In this document: piece by piece, positions 61,823-64,000 of the stretch
How positions within the stretch are numbered: the stretch's first letter is position 1
Layout: each line of letters opens with the position of its first letter
NCBI GenBank assembly: GCA_040388535.1
Contig: JAZKBR010000002.1
Coordinates: 124,001 to 188,000, forward strand
From: Gemmatimonadota bacterium
GTDB taxonomy: Bacteria > Gemmatimonadota > Gemmatimonadetes > Gemmatimonadales > GWC2-71-9
Direction: 5' to 3'
Length of the DNA: 64,000 bases
Program-made: the position numbers and the translations under genes
Notes under the pieces: generated by a model
Told to the model about the DNA's origin: nothing
The model's database searches: none
Seen by the model: only the letters and a program-made list of their open reading frames with translations

Positions 61823-62671
61823 TCAGCCCTTCTTGCGACGACGCTTTGCGGCAGCCATGCCGATCAGGCCGGTCGCGAGCAGGGACATCGTTGCCGGCTC
61901 CGGCGCCACGTTGTCTTCGCCACCCTGACCACCCGCGTTGCCATCGGGCTCGCCGGCGCAGGCCCAGGTCACGTTTCCTTCAACCTTCGACGTGATCCCC
62001 GACTGATCCGAGTAGCAGAGGTAACCGGTCGACCAGCCATTCGGGCCCGCCTGCTCATGGAACTGCAGGTTGATGAGCGCGGCATCGAGGGTCGTCAGTG
62101 CAGAGCCAACATACCAGTCGAACGCCGCGTAGCCGCCGCCCGTGATTGAGGTCCAAGGCGTGGTAATCCCGCCCGGGCAGCTGGTTTCCAGGTCGCTGCA
62201 GAACGACGCGCCCTGACCATTGGTACGGAAGCCGTCACCCGTGTTCGGGCCCGGAATGTTCGAGGCCGGATTCCAGTTGATCTGCGTCGCTCCAAAGAGT
62301 GCATCCCAGCCATTGCCGGCACTGGTCCCACGGGTGCCGGTGGCACCCGGCACGCCGCCGAGGGCGATGGCATTGGTGGTCGAGCTGGCGTAGGTCCCGT
62401 CAACGCCGGCGCGGTTCCAGTAGCGGAGCTGCATCCAGCCGTTATCGAAGAGGAAGAGCGACGCAGAAGCGCAGGTCGAGAAGAATGAACCGCCCGAGCC
62501 CGAAGTCGAGCAGACATTGGTCCAGGTCAGATTCGACACCACACCGGCGTTCAGGTTGAACGCGGGATTCGCAGGCGGCGGTGGCGGATTGTCGTGCGGC
62601 TTTGCCGACGCGATCGCCGGAGTGGCGGCGATGAGGGCAGCGAAAAGCAGCGAACGAACAGGACTGGACAT
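61823..62671 (-). CDS. PEP-CTERM-sorted exported protein
   Basis: This 282-residue exported protein has a signal peptide (cleavage near IASAKP) and a Pro-rich stretch (HDNPPPPPANP). A Gly/Thr/Asn-rich beta domain follows, with cysteine pairs (NVCSTSGSG, FFSTCA, SFCSDLETSCPGG, YLCYS, WACAG). The C-terminus VAPEPATMSLLATGLIGMAAAKRRRKKG is a PEP-CTERM signal: PEP motif, hydrophobic helix, basic tail. It would be processed by exosortase and is probably linked to exopolysaccharide or biofilm. No exosortase gene is in the window. It converges on the YkgJ-like gene with no gap. Confidence 0.9.
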   Translation of the reverse strand: MSSPVRSLLFAALIAATPAIASAKPHDNPPPPPANPAFNLNAGVVSNLTWTNVCSTSGSGGSFFSTCASASLFLFDNGWMQLRYWNRAGVDGTYASSTTNAIALGGVPGATGTRGTSAGNGWDALFGATQINWNPASNIPGPNTGDGFRTNGQGASFCSDLETSCPGGITTPWTSITGGGYAAFDWYVGSALTTLDAALINLQFHEQAGPNGWSTGYLCYSDQSGITSKVEGNVTWACAGEPDGNAGGQGGEDNVAPEPATMSLLATGLIGMAAAKRRRKKG

Positions 62672-62701
62672 GCAATGGCTCCGTGGACGCGGTCAGCTAT
62701 C

Positions 62702-62724
62702 AGTTGCCCCCTGATAGGGCAACT
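62702..62724. promoter_or_regulatory. Inverted repeat upstream of the PEP-CTERM gene
   Basis: AGTTGCCC (62702-62709) and GGGCAACT (62717-62724) form a perfect 8-bp dyad with a 7-bp spacer, 31 bp upstream of the PEP-CTERM start. This is a possible operator. The rest of 62672-62966 is non-coding, AT-richer near 62755-62895, and carries the hairpin and heptamer array of the oxidase genes. Confidence 0.45.
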
Positions 62725-62897
62725 ACCGGGCCGCGACACGGCGAGGCGTCAACCCCATATAAGTCATTGCAATACAATTACTTACGTCATATCTGTTGCG
62801 AGGTGTCTACAAATTGCACGGTGAGCCAATACCTCACCGGGCAGCCATTCCACAAGAAACGTTGCACCACCGCAACACAAATCCCCATAACGCCGAA

Positions 62898-62919
62898 GGG
62901 CCCCGGAATCCCGGAGCCC
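62898..62919 (-). terminator. Imperfect hairpin downstream of the oxidase genes
   Basis: GGGC.CCGG pairs with CCGG.GCCC around an AATC loop, with one mismatch, 48 bp after the subunit IV stop on the minus strand. The following sequence has only a weak T tract, so termination is likely but not certain. Confidence 0.5.
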
Positions 62920-62921
62920 CT

Positions 62922-62963
62922 CATCCATCATCCATCATCCATCACCCATCACCCATCACCCAA
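62922..62963 (-). repeat. Heptamer array (CATCCAT/CACCCAT, 6 units) after the oxidase gene
   Basis: Three CATCCAT, two CACCCAT and one CACCCAA unit run in tandem and end 3 bp from the subunit IV stop codon (62967-62969). In the mRNA sense the units read ATGGATG and ATGGGTG. Confidence 0.93.
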
Positions 62964-62966
62964 AGG

Positions 62967-63335
62967 TTACCACTTCACGCCGCCAATCCACCACAACGTC
63001 CGGTTGTACGTGAACAACGCGATCAGCGCGAGGATCACCACCGAGGCAATCACCAGGGAGAAGCCGAAGACCCAGCTCAGCACCTTCATGTCGAACTTCA
63101 GGTGCATGTAGAACATCGCGACGAGCCAGAACTTGAACGCCGAGAGGATCAGGAGGAGCTGGACGAAGTACGGTCCGAGGCTTGATGCCAGTCCCGGCAT
63201 CGACTCCTTGAGGTGGCCGAAACAGGCCTCGTACAGCAGCACTTCGAGCGCGGTGAGCGCAAAGAGCACCACGGCGATCTGGATGTACTTGCTCGCACTC
63301 GTGTGCGTGTGCTCCTCGACAGCATGGGCGGCCAT
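62967..63335 (-). CDS. Cytochrome c oxidase subunit IV (prokaryotic caa3/COX4 type)
   Basis: This 122-residue protein has three helices (about 18-36, 55-77, 85-108). LLLILSAFKFWLVAMFYMHLKFD is the hallmark COX4-pro segment, with FKFxLVxxFYMHLKFD. It is an accessory subunit of an aa3/caa3 oxidase in the inner membrane. It begins 3 bp after the subunit III stop, so the two are co-transcribed. Confidence 0.92.
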   Translation of the reverse strand: MAAHAVEEHTHTSASKYIQIAVVLFALTALEVLLYEACFGHLKESMPGLASSLGPYFVQLLLILSAFKFWLVAMFYMHLKFDMKVLSWVFGFSLVIASVVILALIALFTYNRTLWWIGGVKW

Positions 63336-63338
63336 TGG

Positions 63339-63995
63339 TCAGCTCCCCAGGGACATCAGGTAAACGACGGGGAAGATGATGATCCACACCACGTCGACGA
63401 AGTGCCAGTACAGCGCGGCGAGTTCGAGATTGAGCGCCTTCTCCTTCGGCACGTTTCCCTTGATCGCATCCTTGAGCACCGTGGCGAGCCAGAGGGTACC
63501 GATGGCGACGTGGGTGCCGTGGAACCCGGTGAGCGTGTAGAAGCTCGCCGAGAAGAGGTTGGTGGTGTATCCCATCCCCTCGTGATAGAAGTGCGAGAAC
63601 TCGTAGACCTGCATCCCGATGAAGAAGCAGCCCGCGAGCACCGTGAGCGAGAGCCAGGTGATCAGCTTCTTGCGGTTCCCTTCCTGCGCCCCGTTCAGCG
63701 CCATGACGACGAAGAAGGAGGAGAAGAGCAGGACGGCAGTGCCGAAGGTCACCAGCGGCACCGAGAAGATGTCCTTCGGTCCGGGGCCCTTGAGGCTCTG
63801 GCCGCGGTACACCAGGAAGGTCGAGATCAGTGACGCGAAGAAGAGACATTCCGAACCGATGAAGGTCCAGATCGCCAGCTTCCGGTTGTCGATCGGCATC
63901 GAGGAGTGGTGCTCCTCGTGCTCGGGTGCGTCGTGGTGGTCGATTACGGCGGTCGTCATCGTGGCCGCTGCCTCAGTGTTGTGGGGCGTGGGCAT
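63339..63995 (-). CDS. ctaE: Cytochrome c oxidase subunit III
   Basis: This 218-residue heme-copper oxidase subunit III has five helices after a His-rich N-terminal tail (DHHDAPEHEEHHSS). Conserved parts are KLAIWTFIGSECLFFASLISTFLVYRG, GMGYTTNLFSASFYTLTGFHGTHVAIGTLWL and LYWHFVDVVWIIIFPVVYL. The ATG at 63995 forms a TGATG with a possible stop codon of an upstream gene outside the window, probably subunit I, which supports that start. The ATG at 63959 is an alternative. Confidence 0.94.
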   Translation of the reverse strand: MPTPHNTEAAATMTTAVIDHHDAPEHEEHHSSMPIDNRKLAIWTFIGSECLFFASLISTFLVYRGQSLKGPGPKDIFSVPLVTFGTAVLLFSSFFVVMALNGAQEGNRKKLITWLSLTVLAGCFFIGMQVYEFSHFYHEGMGYTTNLFSASFYTLTGFHGTHVAIGTLWLATVLKDAIKGNVPKEKALNLELAALYWHFVDVVWIIIFPVVYLMSLGS

Positions 63996-64000
63996 CAGGT

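Overview
The window looks like chromosomal sequence from a GC-rich Gram-negative bacterium. An Mla lipid-transport system, an OmpA-family protein, several lipoproteins, a plant/chlamydial-type FabI, a PEP-CTERM protein, a Pkn-type serine/threonine kinase with a long extracytoplasmic region and caa3-type oxidase subunits all point that way. Together these best fit Gemmatimonadota or a close relative. This assignment is an inference from gene content and style, since no database search was possible. I see no rRNA, tRNA, CRISPR array, prophage or insertion sequence. Coding density is very high: most same-strand neighbours overlap by 4 bp (ATGA/GTGA), and no gene-free stretch exceeds 300 bp. The longest are 62672-62966 and 51732-52020.

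Layout. 1-2405 (minus): mlaE-mlaF-mlaD, with mlaD cut by the window edge. 2457-3188 (plus): a short MutY. 3125-8342 (minus): a six-gene overlapping operon (NAD synthetase, acyl-CoA thioesterase, patatin, DUF2203, a membrane protein, a Tat-exported aminotransferase). 8401-11535: a small phosphatase-like protein, a DUF4384 secreted protein, an NTF2-like protein and a DinB-like protein. 11532-14420: the kinase. 14523-21498 (minus): mntR-mntH-outer-membrane barrel, followed by an AttEFGH-like ABC exporter whose AttH-like subunit is fused to a membrane anchor. 21550-27727: CoA-pyrophosphatase Nudix, alpha/beta hydrolase, di-haem peroxidase, LD-carboxypeptidase, an RsbRD-like protein and two secreted unknowns. 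27803-32897 (plus): a large Eco57I-type N6-adenine methylase followed by an SNF2-like helicase. This is the clearest candidate for an unusual defence or DNA-modification system. 32890-37368: HAD phosphatase, DUF885 peptidase-like lipoprotein and Kelch protein. 37380-48765 (minus): an almost complete arginine operon (argG, unknown P-loop gene, argC, argD, acyl-ornithine carbamoyltransferase, argB, deacylase, argH, argR) running on into a PQQ-type dehydrogenase and the Kelch gene. 48783-53259: secreted or outer-membrane proteins, ending with an OmpA-family protein. 53330-59883: AI-2E-family permease, MacB-type permease, and tesA divergent from ybbA-ybbP. 59953-61822: fabI, DUF423 and a YkgJ-like Cys-cluster protein. 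61823-62671: PEP-CTERM protein. 62967-63995: cytochrome oxidase subunits IV and III.

How the parts fit. The arginine operon appears to use acylated intermediates through carbamoylation, and its autogenous repressor ArgR is encoded inside it. A triple TGCATA half-site over the argG start is the probable operator. The mntR gene likewise has a dyad over its own start codon. Short purine-rich tandem repeats, mostly heptamers, sit at the stop codons of five unrelated genes, which is a striking local pattern. Several operons seem to start without a leader, with TATCTT-like -10 boxes 5-8 bp before the start codon.
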